Positions 39,008 to 47,385 of a DNA stretch of 64,000 nucleotides are shown piece by piece. This DNA is from RH-AL1 sp965198495 (GTDB lineage Bacteria > Pseudomonadota > Alphaproteobacteria > Rhizobiales > Beijerinckiaceae), in NCBI GenBank assembly GCA_965198495.1, contig CBDAPL010000001.1:1860001-1924000 (forward strand), given 5' to 3'. Each line of letters starts with the position of its first letter. Position 1 is the first letter of the stretch. The position numbers and the translations under genes were made by a program. The notes below the pieces were generated by a model. The model made no database searches. It saw only the letters and a list, made by a program, of their open reading frames with translations, and was not told the DNA's origin.

Positions 39008-39426
39008 TCCCAGCTTGTGCAGCGCAATTCCCTATACCGCAGGCAGAATGGCTCGTCATTCTCAAGCTCGTGTTCGGCTATCGTAAAATCGAGCGGTGTG
39101 GCCTTCCGCACGCGCCCTGCGCATGATCAAATCGCCAACGCGCGTATCGGCAAACGCCCGAACCGCGGCGTCGGCGAGCGCCGACAACGCCTGATGCGCG
39201 AGGTCGCCGGACGCCGATATGTCGTGCCGCGACGACGGCGATCGCCGACGCCTCCATGGCGCGGGCGCGGCGCTGGTATCGCGACGAGCCCGGCGGACCC
39301 TGACCGTGCGCATCGGTACAAATACCCTAGTCCATCTCCATCATGGCGTCGAGGCCGGTCGGCGCCGCGCGTGGACAGGCCCCGGCGCGGAGGCTAGCCT
39401 CGCCTGACGATTGGCGAGGGCGAGCG
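39008..39426. other. About 420 bp without a supported gene; possible degraded minus-strand gene
   Basis: On the minus strand, protein-like stretches occur in different phases: MEASAIAVVAARH, then SGDLAHQALSALADAAVRAF, then RKATPLDFTIAEHELENDEP (39111 downward). This looks like one small gene broken by shifts, just upstream of the nuclease gene. A 9-bp direct repeat (TGCACAAGC) occurs next to the nuclease start. Not recognised; low confidence. Confidence 0.3.
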
Positions 39427-40281
39427 ATGCGGTACGATGGGCAGGTGTTCTGGGTCACCGGCGCGTCGTCGGGCATCGGCGCGGCGCTGGCCGAGGCGCT
39501 GGCTCACGCCGGCGCGGCGCTGATCGCGTCGGGCCGCAACACGGAGGCGCTGGCGGTGCTCGCCGACCGGTTGCCGGGCGAGACGCTGGTCCTGCCCTTC
39601 GAGACGACGGACATCGCGGCGCTCCCGGAGATCGTCGCGCGCGCCTGGGCCTGGCGCGGTGGCGTCGACGGGCTCGTCAACAATGCCGGCATCAGCCAGC
39701 GCGGCCTCGCGCTCTATACAGGGCTTGAGGTCTACCGCCGTATCATGGAGGTCGACTTCTTCGCGCCGCTTGCGCTCACCCAGCTGCTGCTGCCCCGCAT
39801 GGTGGCGCGCCGTGCCGGCCATATCGTGGCGGTCAGCTCGGTCGCCGGCAAGCTCGGCACGCCGCTGCGCACCGCCTATTGCGCGGCCAAACACGCGCTC
39901 GTCGGCTATTGCGACGCGTTGCGCGGCGAAATGGAGCAGGCCTATGGGGTGCGGGTGACGACCGTGCTGCCGGGCTCCGTTCGTACGCAAATCGCGGTCA
40001 ACGCGCTGCAGGCGGACGGCTCGGCGCGCGGTGTGTCGGACGCCAACATCGATAACGGCCTCGATCCCGCCGAGGTCGCGCGCCGCATCCTCGTCGGCAT
40101 GGCCGCCGGCGCGCCCGAGATCGTCATCGCCGAAGGCCAGGAGGCGGCGGCGGTCGCGTTGCGGCGCGAGGATCCCGCCGCTTTGTTCGCGCTGATGGCC
40201 AGGGAGGGCGCGCGGCTGGCGCAGGCGCGCGAGGCGGCCGGCGGCGGTTTCCGGCCGGACCCGGCGCGCATGGAGGGGTGA
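39427..40281 (+). CDS. Short-chain dehydrogenase/reductase
   Basis: 284-residue classical SDR. The cofactor motif is TGASSGIG (about 10-17), then NNAG (about 88-91), the catalytic Ser in VAVSSVAGKLG, and the Y-x-x-x-K pair in AYCAAKHAL (about 154-158). Substrate unknown. ATG 39427 follows a GCGAGGGCGAG stretch. It sits 51 bases upstream of cobO. Confidence 0.93.
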   Translation: MRYDGQVFWVTGASSGIGAALAEALAHAGAALIASGRNTEALAVLADRLPGETLVLPFETTDIAALPEIVARAWAWRGGVDGLVNNAGISQRGLALYTGLEVYRRIMEVDFFAPLALTQLLLPRMVARRAGHIVAVSSVAGKLGTPLRTAYCAAKHALVGYCDALRGEMEQAYGVRVTTVLPGSVRTQIAVNALQADGSARGVSDANIDNGLDPAEVARRILVGMAAGAPEIVIAEGQEAAAVALRREDPAALFALMAREGARLAQAREAAGGGFRPDPARMEG

Positions 40282-40332
40282 GGCGCACCGCATACATGAC
40301 AGACGCCTTGCCGAGGGTTACAGCGTGGCGCC

Positions 40333-40938
40333 ATGAGTGAGACCGAAGCGCGTCACAGGGAGATCGCCGCCAAGCGCAAGGCGGTGCAGGATGCCGAGGT
40401 CGCGTCGAAGACGATCGCGTCGAAGGGACTGCTGATCGTCCATTCCGGCCCGGGCAAAGGCAAGACCTCGGCGGCGATGGGCTTGGTGCTGCGCGCGCTC
40501 GGCTACGGCTGGCGCGTCGGCATCGTGCAGTTCATCAAGGGCGCCTGGGACACCGGCGAGAAGCACGCGCTGGAGCGCTTCGACGACCTCGTCGCCTGGC
40601 ACACGATGGGCGAGGGCTTCACCTGGGAGACGCAGGACCGCGCGCGCGACGTCGCGGCGGCCGAGCGCGCCTGGGCCAAGGCGTGCGCGCTGATGGACGA
40701 TCCGGCGATCGGGCTCGTCGTGCTGGACGAACTCAACATCGCGCTGCGCTACGATTACCTGCCGCTCGACGCCGTGGTGGCGCGGCTGGCGGCGCGGCGC
40801 GAGGGGCTGCACGTCGTCGTCACCGGGCGCAACGCCAAGCCGGCGCTGATCGAGGCGGCGGACCTGGTGACGGAGATGACGCTGGTAAAGCACCATTTCG
40901 CCGCCGGGGTGAAGGCGCAGCAAGGTATCGAATTCTAG
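40333..40938 (+). CDS. cobO: Cob(I)yrinic acid a,c-diamide adenosyltransferase
   Basis: 201-residue ATP:corrinoid adenosyltransferase (CobO/CobA/BtuR). The P-loop is HSGPGKGKTSAAMG (about 37-50), followed by the family segments VGIVQFIKGAWDTGE and VVLDELNIALRYDYL. It adds the adenosyl ligand in cobalamin synthesis or salvage. It is 8 kb from the main cobalamin cluster and no riboswitch precedes it. Confidence 0.96.
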   Translation: MSETEARHREIAAKRKAVQDAEVASKTIASKGLLIVHSGPGKGKTSAAMGLVLRALGYGWRVGIVQFIKGAWDTGEKHALERFDDLVAWHTMGEGFTWETQDRARDVAAAERAWAKACALMDDPAIGLVVLDELNIALRYDYLPLDAVVARLAARREGLHVVVTGRNAKPALIEAADLVTEMTLVKHHFAAGVKAQQGIEF

Positions 40939-40979
40939 CGCGACGGCGAAAGACCATCACACCGACAGGAGCATCGACC

Positions 40980-41696
40980 GTGTCCGCCAAGCTCGTCGCA
41001 CCCGGCCTGCACATCATTCCAGCAGGCTCGGTCAACGTCTATCTGCTCGATGATCCCGCCGGCCTCGTGCTCGTCGATACCGGGTTCCCCGACAAGGCCG
41101 ACGTCATCCTGGATGCCGTGCGCAGCCTCGGTCGCGTTCCGACCGACATCAAGCACATCGTGCTCACGCACGCGCACATCGACCATATCGGCGGCCTCGC
41201 GGCACTCAAGGCCGCGACGGGAGCGGAGACTTGGATGCACGAGGCGGACGCGCCGCTCGCCGAGAGCGGCGGCCCGTTCCGCCCGATGACGCCGGCCAAG
41301 GAGCTGTTGCCCGGCTTGCTTTTCAGGCTGTTCGTCAAGCCCGGCGCCACGGTCGCCCCGAGCGCGATCGACCACAAGCTTCGCGATGGCGAGGTGCTGC
41401 CCATCGCGGGTGGCCTGCGGGTGATCCACGTGCCCGGCCATTGCGCTGGGCAGATCGCGTTGCTCTGGGAGAGCCGAAGCGTCCTCTTCACGGGCGATGC
41501 CTGCATCAACGTGTTCGGTCTCGGGCCACCGCTCGGCTGGGAGGACGTCACGGCGGGTCTGGCGAGCCAGAAGCGGCTCGGCACCTACGCCTACGAGATC
41601 GCATGCTTTGGCCACGGCAAGCCGGTCACGAAGGAGGCATCGGCGCGGATTAGGCGGAAGTTCGGCCAGGGCGACAGCCCCATCGCCGCCGGATAG
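40980..41696 (+). CDS. Metallo-beta-lactamase-fold hydrolase
   Basis: 238-residue MBL-fold protein. The metal site is THAHIDHIGG (the HxHxDH motif), with further ligands in HVPGHCAGQIAL and FTGDACINV. Start at GTG 40980 with an ACAGGAG ribosome site. Substrate not predictable from the sequence. Confidence 0.9.
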   Translation: MSAKLVAPGLHIIPAGSVNVYLLDDPAGLVLVDTGFPDKADVILDAVRSLGRVPTDIKHIVLTHAHIDHIGGLAALKAATGAETWMHEADAPLAESGGPFRPMTPAKELLPGLLFRLFVKPGATVAPSAIDHKLRDGEVLPIAGGLRVIHVPGHCAGQIALLWESRSVLFTGDACINVFGLGPPLGWEDVTAGLASQKRLGTYAYEIACFGHGKPVTKEASARIRRKFGQGDSPIAAG

Positions 41697-41729
41697 TCTG
41701 ATCGTGCGGCGATGGGCGGAGAGAACGGC

Positions 41730-42785
41730 ATGGTGGACGAGGCAAAGCTCGACGCGTTCGTCGGCAAGGTGCTTGGCGACCTCGGGGGCGCGCTCAGCGT
41801 CGCTCTGGTGCGCATCGGCGACAGGCTGGGGCTCTATCGCGCGCTTCATACCCACGGTGCGCTGACCTCGGTCGGTCTGGCCGAAAAGGCGGGGATCGCC
41901 GAGCGCTACGCGCGCGAGTGGCTGTCTCAGCAGGCGGCCTCGGGATATCTGACCTACGATCCGCCGAGCCGTGCCTTCACGCTGCCGCCGGAGCAGGCGA
42001 TGGTCTTCGCCGATCCGGAAAGCCCTGTCTTCATGCAGGGCGCCTTCGACGTCGCGGCCGCGATGGTCGAGAACCAGGCGCCTGTCGAGGCGGCGTTCCG
42101 CACAGGCGAAGGCGTCGGCTGGGGTGACCAGGCGGGGTGCCTCTTCTGCGCCACCGGCCGTTTCTTCCGGCCGAGCTACAACCACAATCTCGTGTCGCGC
42201 TGGCTGCCGGCCCTCGATGGCGTAATGGGCAAGCTCGAGCGCGGCGCCGAGGTCGCGGATGTCGGCTGCGGACACGGCTTCTCCACGCTGATGATGGCCA
42301 AGGCCTTTCCGCATTCGAACTTCGTCGGCTACGACTTTCATGAGGGTTCGGTCGCCGCCGCGCGCGAGCATGCGCAGGCGCACGGCGTCTCGGGCAACAC
42401 GCGCTTCGAGGTGGCGCTGGCGTCAGACTTCCCGGCCACGGACCTCGATCTCGTGACGTTCTTCGACTGCCTCCACGACATGGGCGATCCGGTCGGCGCG
42501 GCGCGCCACGTGCGCCAGGCGCTCAAGGATGACGGATCCTGGATGGTGGTCGAGCCGCAAGCGGGCGACCGGCTGGAGGACAACCTCAACCCGATCGGCC
42601 GCCTTTCATATGCCGGCTCGACGATGATCTGCGTCCCGACCTCGCTCGACCAGCCCGTCGGCCTCGCGCTCGGCGCCCAGGCAGGCTTCGCCAGATTGGC
42701 GGCGGCGATCGGCGAGGGCGGGTTCACGCACGTCCGCAAGGCGAGCGAGACCGCCTTCAACATGGTGATCGAGGCACGAGCCTAG
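41730..42785 (+). CDS. Class I SAM-dependent methyltransferase with N-terminal winged helix
   Basis: About 351 residues. The N-terminal winged-helix/dimerisation region (LYRALHTHGALTSVGLAEKA) resembles that of O-methyltransferases. The Rossmann SAM motif is VADVGCGHGFST (about residue 175), followed by FVGYDFHEGSV and DLVTFFDCLHDMGDP. ATG 41730 is chosen because GGCGGAGAG lies eight bases upstream; ATG 41712 is also open. Substrate unknown. Confidence 0.88.
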   Translation: MVDEAKLDAFVGKVLGDLGGALSVALVRIGDRLGLYRALHTHGALTSVGLAEKAGIAERYAREWLSQQAASGYLTYDPPSRAFTLPPEQAMVFADPESPVFMQGAFDVAAAMVENQAPVEAAFRTGEGVGWGDQAGCLFCATGRFFRPSYNHNLVSRWLPALDGVMGKLERGAEVADVGCGHGFSTLMMAKAFPHSNFVGYDFHEGSVAAAREHAQAHGVSGNTRFEVALASDFPATDLDLVTFFDCLHDMGDPVGAARHVRQALKDDGSWMVVEPQAGDRLEDNLNPIGRLSYAGSTMICVPTSLDQPVGLALGAQAGFARLAAAIGEGGFTHVRKASETAFNMVIEARA

Positions 42786-42794
42786 CCCTGCTAG

Positions 42795-42968
42795 CACGCG
42801 CCTGCTTGGTTGGCGCTACGCCATCCGATACCCGGTGTCCGGCTCAGTCTAGGTCTGACGCCCGGATGGATGGAGGGCTTCGAGGTCAACCTGTTCGGCG
42901 CCGTCGCGGGGCTCGACTTCCGCCATCCCGGCATCAAGCTTCCGGCGGTCGGCAGAATCGGCATCTGA
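42795..42968 (+). pseudogene. Orphan C-terminal gene fragment
   Basis: A 57-codon frame with convincing protein-like composition (HAPAWLALRHPIPGVRLSLG, then FGAVAGLDFRHPGIKLPAVG) begins right after an in-frame TAG. It lacks a plausible start with a ribosome site. It reads like the tail of a lost gene. Family not recognised. Confidence 0.35.
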
Positions 42969-43045
42969 CGCGCGGCTGGCGGCGTCTTTGACTTGCCGAC
43001 ACCTTTCGCCGATAGCTGCAATTCGCTTCTCCGCCGGGTACACCG

Positions 43046-43468
43046 ATGTCGATCCAGTCTGTCCTGTTTCCCGTCCTGATCCAGGTGGCGCTTGTCTTCG
43101 TCCTTCTCGGCTTCATGGCCAAGACGCGAAACGCTGCGATGAACGCCGGCGTTCGCAAGACGGACATCGCCCTCTCCGACGCGGCTTTTCCCGCACGCGC
43201 GCGGCAGGTCTCGAACTGTTATGCGAACCAGTTCGAGATGCCGGTGCTTTTCTTTCTGGCCGCCATTTTCGGGATCGTGCTGCACCAGACCGGCTGGCTG
43301 TTCGTGCTGCTCGAGTGGATATTCGTCGCGTTCCGCATCGGTCACGCTTTCGTGCACACGACGAGCAACGATGTCGGCCTTCGCGGCTCGCTGTTCTTGG
43401 GGTCGGCCGTTGCCACCGCGCTGCTGTGGCTCTTGATCTTCATCGGCGTGTTCTTCGGCCTGTATTAG
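43046..43468 (+). CDS. MAPEG-family membrane protein
   Basis: 140-residue protein with four hydrophobic helices, the first starting at MSIQSVLFPVLIQVALVFVL. It fits the MAPEG (eicosanoid/glutathione metabolism) family: asparagine/arginine-rich loop, FEMPVLFFLAAIFGIVL, then FRIGHAFVHTTSNDVGLRG. The substrate in bacteria is usually unknown. It ends two bases before the RsmB-type gene starts. Confidence 0.88.
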   Translation: MSIQSVLFPVLIQVALVFVLLGFMAKTRNAAMNAGVRKTDIALSDAAFPARARQVSNCYANQFEMPVLFFLAAIFGIVLHQTGWLFVLLEWIFVAFRIGHAFVHTTSNDVGLRGSLFLGSAVATALLWLLIFIGVFFGLY

Positions 43469-43470
43469 CG

Positions 43471-44775
43471 ATGACCCCTGGCGGGCGGCTAGCCGCCGCG
43501 ATCGAGGTGCTCGCCGACATCGAGACACGTCACAGGCCGGCACCCGACGCGCTCAAGGATTACGGCCTCTCGCATCGGTTCGCCGGCTCCAAGGATCGCG
43601 CCGCCGTGGCGGCCCATGTCTACGACGCGTTGCGTCGTCGCGCCTCCTCGGCTTGGCTTATGGAATCCGACGCGCCGCGCGCGATCATCCTTGGCTCGCT
43701 CGCCACCGCGCGCGGTCTCGAGGCCGAGGCCATCGCCGCGATCTGCACCGGTGATGCCCACGCACCTGGGCCATTAAGCGAGGCCGAGCGGGCGGCGCTC
43801 GCCGGACGCTCCCTCGCCGACGCGCCTGCCCATGTCCAGGGTGATTACCCGCAATGGCTTGAGCCCGCGCTGCGGGAGACCTTCGGCGAAGCGCTCGTCG
43901 ACGAGATGCGGGCGATGGCCGAGCGCGCGCCGCTCGACGTGCGCATCAACACGCTGAAGGCGTCCCGCGAAAAAGTCGTCGCCGCGCTCGCGCATTTGGC
44001 CCCGGAGCAGGCCGGCTACGTGCCGAACGGGCTTCGCCTTCCGCTCGGGGCGGATGGCCGCGGTCCCGCGCTCGTCGGCGAGCCGCCCTTCGTGAAGGGG
44101 CTTATCGAAGTCCAGGACGAAGGCTCGCAGATCGCCGCGCTGCTTGCGCGACCGGCACCGGGCAGCCAGGTCCTCGATCTCTGCGCCGGCGGCGGCGGTA
44201 AGACGCTGGCGCTCGCCGCCCTCATGGAGAACAAGGGGCAGGTCTACGCGACCGACACCGACGGGCGGCGGCTCGCGGGGCTCTACCCGCGGCTCGAAAA
44301 ATCCAACGCGCACAATGTCCAGTTGCGCTCGCCCCGCCGCGGCGTCCCACCGCTCGACGATTTGCGCGAGCGTTGTGATCTCGTCCTTGTCGATGCGCCT
44401 TGTACCGGTACGGGTATTTGGCGGCGCAACCCGGACGCCAAATGGCGGGTGCGGCCTGGCGCGCTGGAGCAGCGCGTCAAGGAACAGGATCTCGTGCTGG
44501 CGCAGGCGGCGCTCTACGTGAAACCGGGTGGCCGGCTCGTTTACGTGACGTGCTCGCTGCTGAGGGAGGAGAACGAGGCGCGGGTAATGGCATTCCTAGC
44601 GACACATCCCGTCTTTCACGTCGAGCCGCCCGGCAAGGTCGCGGAAGCCGCCGGTCTGCCGGCGCTTGCCGACTTCGCCGATGCGCGGGGCCTCGGCATC
44701 CGGCTCTCGCCGCTGCGCACGCGAACGGACGGCTTCTTCGTCGCCAGCCTCGTCAGGAGCGCACCGGTAACGTAG
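43471..44775 (+). CDS. RsmB/NOP2-type RNA (cytosine-5)-methyltransferase
   Basis: 434-residue rRNA m5C methyltransferase of the RsmB/NOL1/NOP2/Sun family. An NusB-like N-terminal helical domain (about 1-140) precedes the catalytic domain. SAM site VLDLCAGGGGKTLALAA, catalytic cysteines in DAPCTGTGIWRRNPD and VYVTCSLLREEN. It starts at ATG 43471, two bases after the MAPEG stop. Confidence 0.94.
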   Translation: MTPGGRLAAAIEVLADIETRHRPAPDALKDYGLSHRFAGSKDRAAVAAHVYDALRRRASSAWLMESDAPRAIILGSLATARGLEAEAIAAICTGDAHAPGPLSEAERAALAGRSLADAPAHVQGDYPQWLEPALRETFGEALVDEMRAMAERAPLDVRINTLKASREKVVAALAHLAPEQAGYVPNGLRLPLGADGRGPALVGEPPFVKGLIEVQDEGSQIAALLARPAPGSQVLDLCAGGGGKTLALAALMENKGQVYATDTDGRRLAGLYPRLEKSNAHNVQLRSPRRGVPPLDDLRERCDLVLVDAPCTGTGIWRRNPDAKWRVRPGALEQRVKEQDLVLAQAALYVKPGGRLVYVTCSLLREENEARVMAFLATHPVFHVEPPGKVAEAAGLPALADFADARGLGIRLSPLRTRTDGFFVASLVRSAPVT

Positions 44776-45025
44776 GGGCGCGTCCGATGACGTCGCTGAT
44801 CGACACGCCAGCCGTCAGCGCCTCCGGGCGGGCGATCAGCACTGTATCGCCGATCACGCAGAGCATGATGAGCAGGCAGGCGATGAGGCGCGCCTTCGTA
44901 TCTGCCGGTCTCCGCGCGAGGAGCACCTCCTCTGGCTCGGCGAACAGGCTCGCGATGCCGGCGAAGTCGACGCGTCGGCCCTGCCGCGTGTCGAGCGTCG
45001 TGGGGATGAAGAGAAACGAAGTCAT
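44753..45025 (-). CDS. Small hypothetical membrane protein, 90 aa
   Basis: One hydrophobic helix (ARLIACLLIMLCVIGDTVLI, about 45-64) with charged flanks. ATG 45025 has a good AAGGAG ribosome site. Its 3' end overlaps the RsmB-type gene by 23 bases tail to tail. No family recognised. Confidence 0.65.
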   Translation of the reverse strand: MTSFLFIPTTLDTRQGRRVDFAGIASLFAEPEEVLLARRPADTKARLIACLLIMLCVIGDTVLIARPEALTAGVSISDVIGRAPTLPVRS

Positions 45026-45218
45026 GCGACGGCTCCTTGATGCCGGGCACAGTAGACCTCGCGTCTTGCAAGCTCCTCAAACCGGAACCTCGAATTCCAG
45101 CGAGGCGGACAACGTCTCGGTAACATTGGGTCAGTTCGCGAGCGTGGCGCGCAACACGGAAAAGCATTCACCTTCACCGGCAAAGGCTTTAAGCCGGGAA
45201 AGAGCCTCAGGAAACCAT

Positions 45219-46824
45219 ATGCCCGCCGCAATCCCAGACATCGTCCACCAGGGAATTCTCGACCATCACGACAAGGTTCTGATCATCGACTTTGGCTCGC
45301 AAGTCACGCAGCTCATCGCGCGGCGCGTGCGGGAGGCGGGCGTCTACTGCGAAATCGTGCCGTTTCAATCTGCGGAGACAATGTTCTCGGCTTTGAAGCC
45401 GAAGGCGGTGATTCTCTCGGGCGGACCCGCCTCCGTGACGGAGGTGGGTTCGCCGCGCGCGCCACAGGCGGTGTTCGAGGCCGGCATCCCCGTGCTCGGC
45501 ATATGCTACGGCGAGCAGCTGATGGCGGTGCAGCTCGGCGGTGCGGTCGAAGCCGGGCATCATGCCGAATACGGCCGCGCCGATATCGAGGCGACGGCGG
45601 GTTCGCCGCTGTTCGACGGGGTTTGGGTGCATGGGCGGCATCCCGTCTGGATGAGCCACGGCGACCGAGTCACCAAGCTGCCCGACGGCTTCCGCGCGAT
45701 CGCCCACTCGCCAAACGCGCCGGTTTGCGTCATCGCCGACGAAGCGCGACGCTTCTATGGGCTGCAATTCCATCCAGAGGTGCATCACACGCCGGATGGT
45801 CCGGCTTTGATCGCCAACTTCCTGCACAAGATCGCCGGCTGTCGCCGCGACTGGACGATGAAGGCGTTCCGGGCCGAGGCGATCGCGGCCATCCGCGCCA
45901 AGGTTGGAGAGGGTAGGGTGCTCTGCGGTTTGTCTGGCGGAGTCGACTCCGCGGTGGCCGCGGTGCTGATCCACGAGGCGATCGGCGAACGGCTCACCTG
46001 CGTCTACGTCGATCACGGGCTCATGCGCGAGGGCGAATCCGAAGAGGTCGTTTCTCTATTCAAAGAGCACTATAGAATCCCTCTGCATCATGTTGAGGCG
46101 TCGGAGGTTTTCCTCGCTTCGCTGCACGGGATCCGCGACCCGGAGCAAAAGCGCAAAATCATCGGCCGGCTCTTCGTCGCGACCTTCGAGGCGGAAGCGA
46201 AGAAGATCGCGCAAGACGGTGGCGGTCCTACGCAATTCCTCGCTCAAGGCACTCTGTACCCCGACGTCATCGAGAGCGTTTCATTCTCCGGCGGCCCTTC
46301 GGTGACGATCAAATCGCACCACAACGTCGGCGGCTTGCCAGAGCGCATGAACATGACACTCGTCGAGCCCCTGCGCGAGCTCTTCAAGGATGAGGTGCGC
46401 GCGCTCGGCCGCGAGCTTGGTCTGCCGGAGGCTTTCGTGGGGCGGCACCCATTCCCTGGACCCGGGCTGGCGATACGATGCCCAGGCGCCGTGACGCCGG
46501 AGAAACTCGAAACCCTTCGCAAGGCCGATGCGATCTACCTCGACGAGATCCGCAAAGCCGGCCTTTACGACACGATCTGGCAGGCGTTCGCCGTGCTGCT
46601 GCCTGTGCAGACCGTCGGCGTCATGGGCGATGGGCGCACCTACGATTTCGTCTGCGCGCTGCGGGCCGTAACCTCGGTCGACGGTATGACGGCCGATTTC
46701 TTCCCCTTTCGACATGACGGTGCTGGGCCGCGCGGCCACCCGCATCATCAACGAGGTGAAGGGCATCAACCGCGTGGTCTACGATGTGACGTCGAAGCCG
46801 CCCGGCACGATCGAGTGGGAATGA
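45219..46824 (+). CDS. guaA: GMP synthase (glutamine-hydrolysing), 3' end frameshifted
   Basis: Converts XMP to GMP using glutamine. The class I amidotransferase domain comes first (VLIIDFGSQVTQLIARR; nucleophile in GICYGEQL, where the family has a Cys; His/Glu in FHPEVHHT). The ATP pyrophosphatase loop is LCGLSGGVDSAVAAV, and the C-terminal dimerisation domain follows. At about 46703-46708 (TTCCCCTTTCGAC) one extra base breaks the frame. One phase over, the expected end continues (DMTVLGRAATRIINEVKGIN) to TGA 46822-46824. As written, the frame runs to 46856 with unrelated residues. The gene is normally essential for growth without guanine, so a sequencing indel is likely. ATG 45219 fits the family start. 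Confidence 0.94.
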
Positions 46825-46933
46825 GGCCTCGCAGGCCGCTCTGGCCGTTTTGGTAGGATCGGGCGTGATCGGAAACTTGGTCTGCATATTGCATAAGCAT
46901 TATCGCGGTTTCTCCCTCCCATCCGCGCCTGAC

Positions 46934-46968
46934 GCCCCGCCTTGGTCCTAGATCAGGCGGGGCTTTTT
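46934..46968 (+). terminator. Rho-independent terminator after guaA
   Basis: GCCCCGCCT (46934-46942) pairs with AGGCGGGGC (46955-46963), 12-base loop, followed by TTTTT. Lies about 110 bases after the guaA stop. Confidence 0.88.
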
Positions 46969-46997
46969 ATGGCAGGAGCTTCGTCCATGAGTGACGC

Positions 46998-47090
46998 GTG
47001 AAAGATGACCTCAAAGTCCAAGGCCTCATCTTCGCAGCGGTGCTCCTCTTCGGTATCGTGTTCTACCTGCTCGCCTTCCATCCATTCTAA
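46998..47090 (+). CDS. Very small single-span membrane protein (30 aa), putative
   Basis: GTG-start frame: a charged N-terminus (VKDDLKVQG) and one hydrophobic helix (LIFAAVLLFGIVFYLLAFHP). A GCAGGAG stretch lies 15-20 bases upstream, which fits better with the ATG at 46988 that reads only four codons. Composition is far too hydrophobic to be random. Expression unproven. Confidence 0.4.
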   Translation: MKDDLKVQGLIFAAVLLFGIVFYLLAFHPF

Positions 47091-47195
47091 AGCAAAAACG
47101 CCTGGTTCCTAGGTGGCTTGCGGCTCTTCTCAATAGTTTAGCCAATGTGAGGAAGAGACCACCACTCTGGTCCCGCGAAAAGCCTCCGCACCGAA

Positions 47196-47271
47196 TGGTG
47201 GGCGGTGACGGGCTCGAACCGCCGACCCTCTCCGTGTAAAGGAGACGCTCTACCAACTGAGCTAACCGCCC
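47196..47271 (-). tRNA. tRNA-Val(TAC), CCA encoded
   Basis: Cloverleaf on the minus strand: acceptor GGGCGGT/ACCGCCC, D-arm TAGCTCAGTTGGTAGAGC, anticodon loop CTTTACA with anticodon TAC, T-arm GGTTCGAGCC, then A and an encoded CCA. It is separated from lon by the lon terminator. Confidence 0.97.
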
Positions 47272-47324
47272 GACGTCCGCTGTTTAGTAGGCTCGCCGGC
47301 GCCTGCATAGCAAAGCCGACGCAT

Positions 47325-47361
47325 TAAAAGAAGACGCCGCGTGCACGAGCGCGCGGCGTCT
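47325..47361 (-). terminator. Rho-independent terminator of lon
   Basis: On the minus strand AGACGCCGCG pairs perfectly with CGCGGCGTCT around a 10-base loop, followed by TCTTTT. It begins 25 bases after the lon stop. Confidence 0.85.
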
Positions 47362-47385
47362 ATGGTTTCGGCGCAAGTCGTTGAA

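Noticed and set aside
40935..42383. 482-codon minus-strand frame
   Set aside because: Lies opposite the metallo-hydrolase and methyltransferase genes, which have clear active-site motifs.
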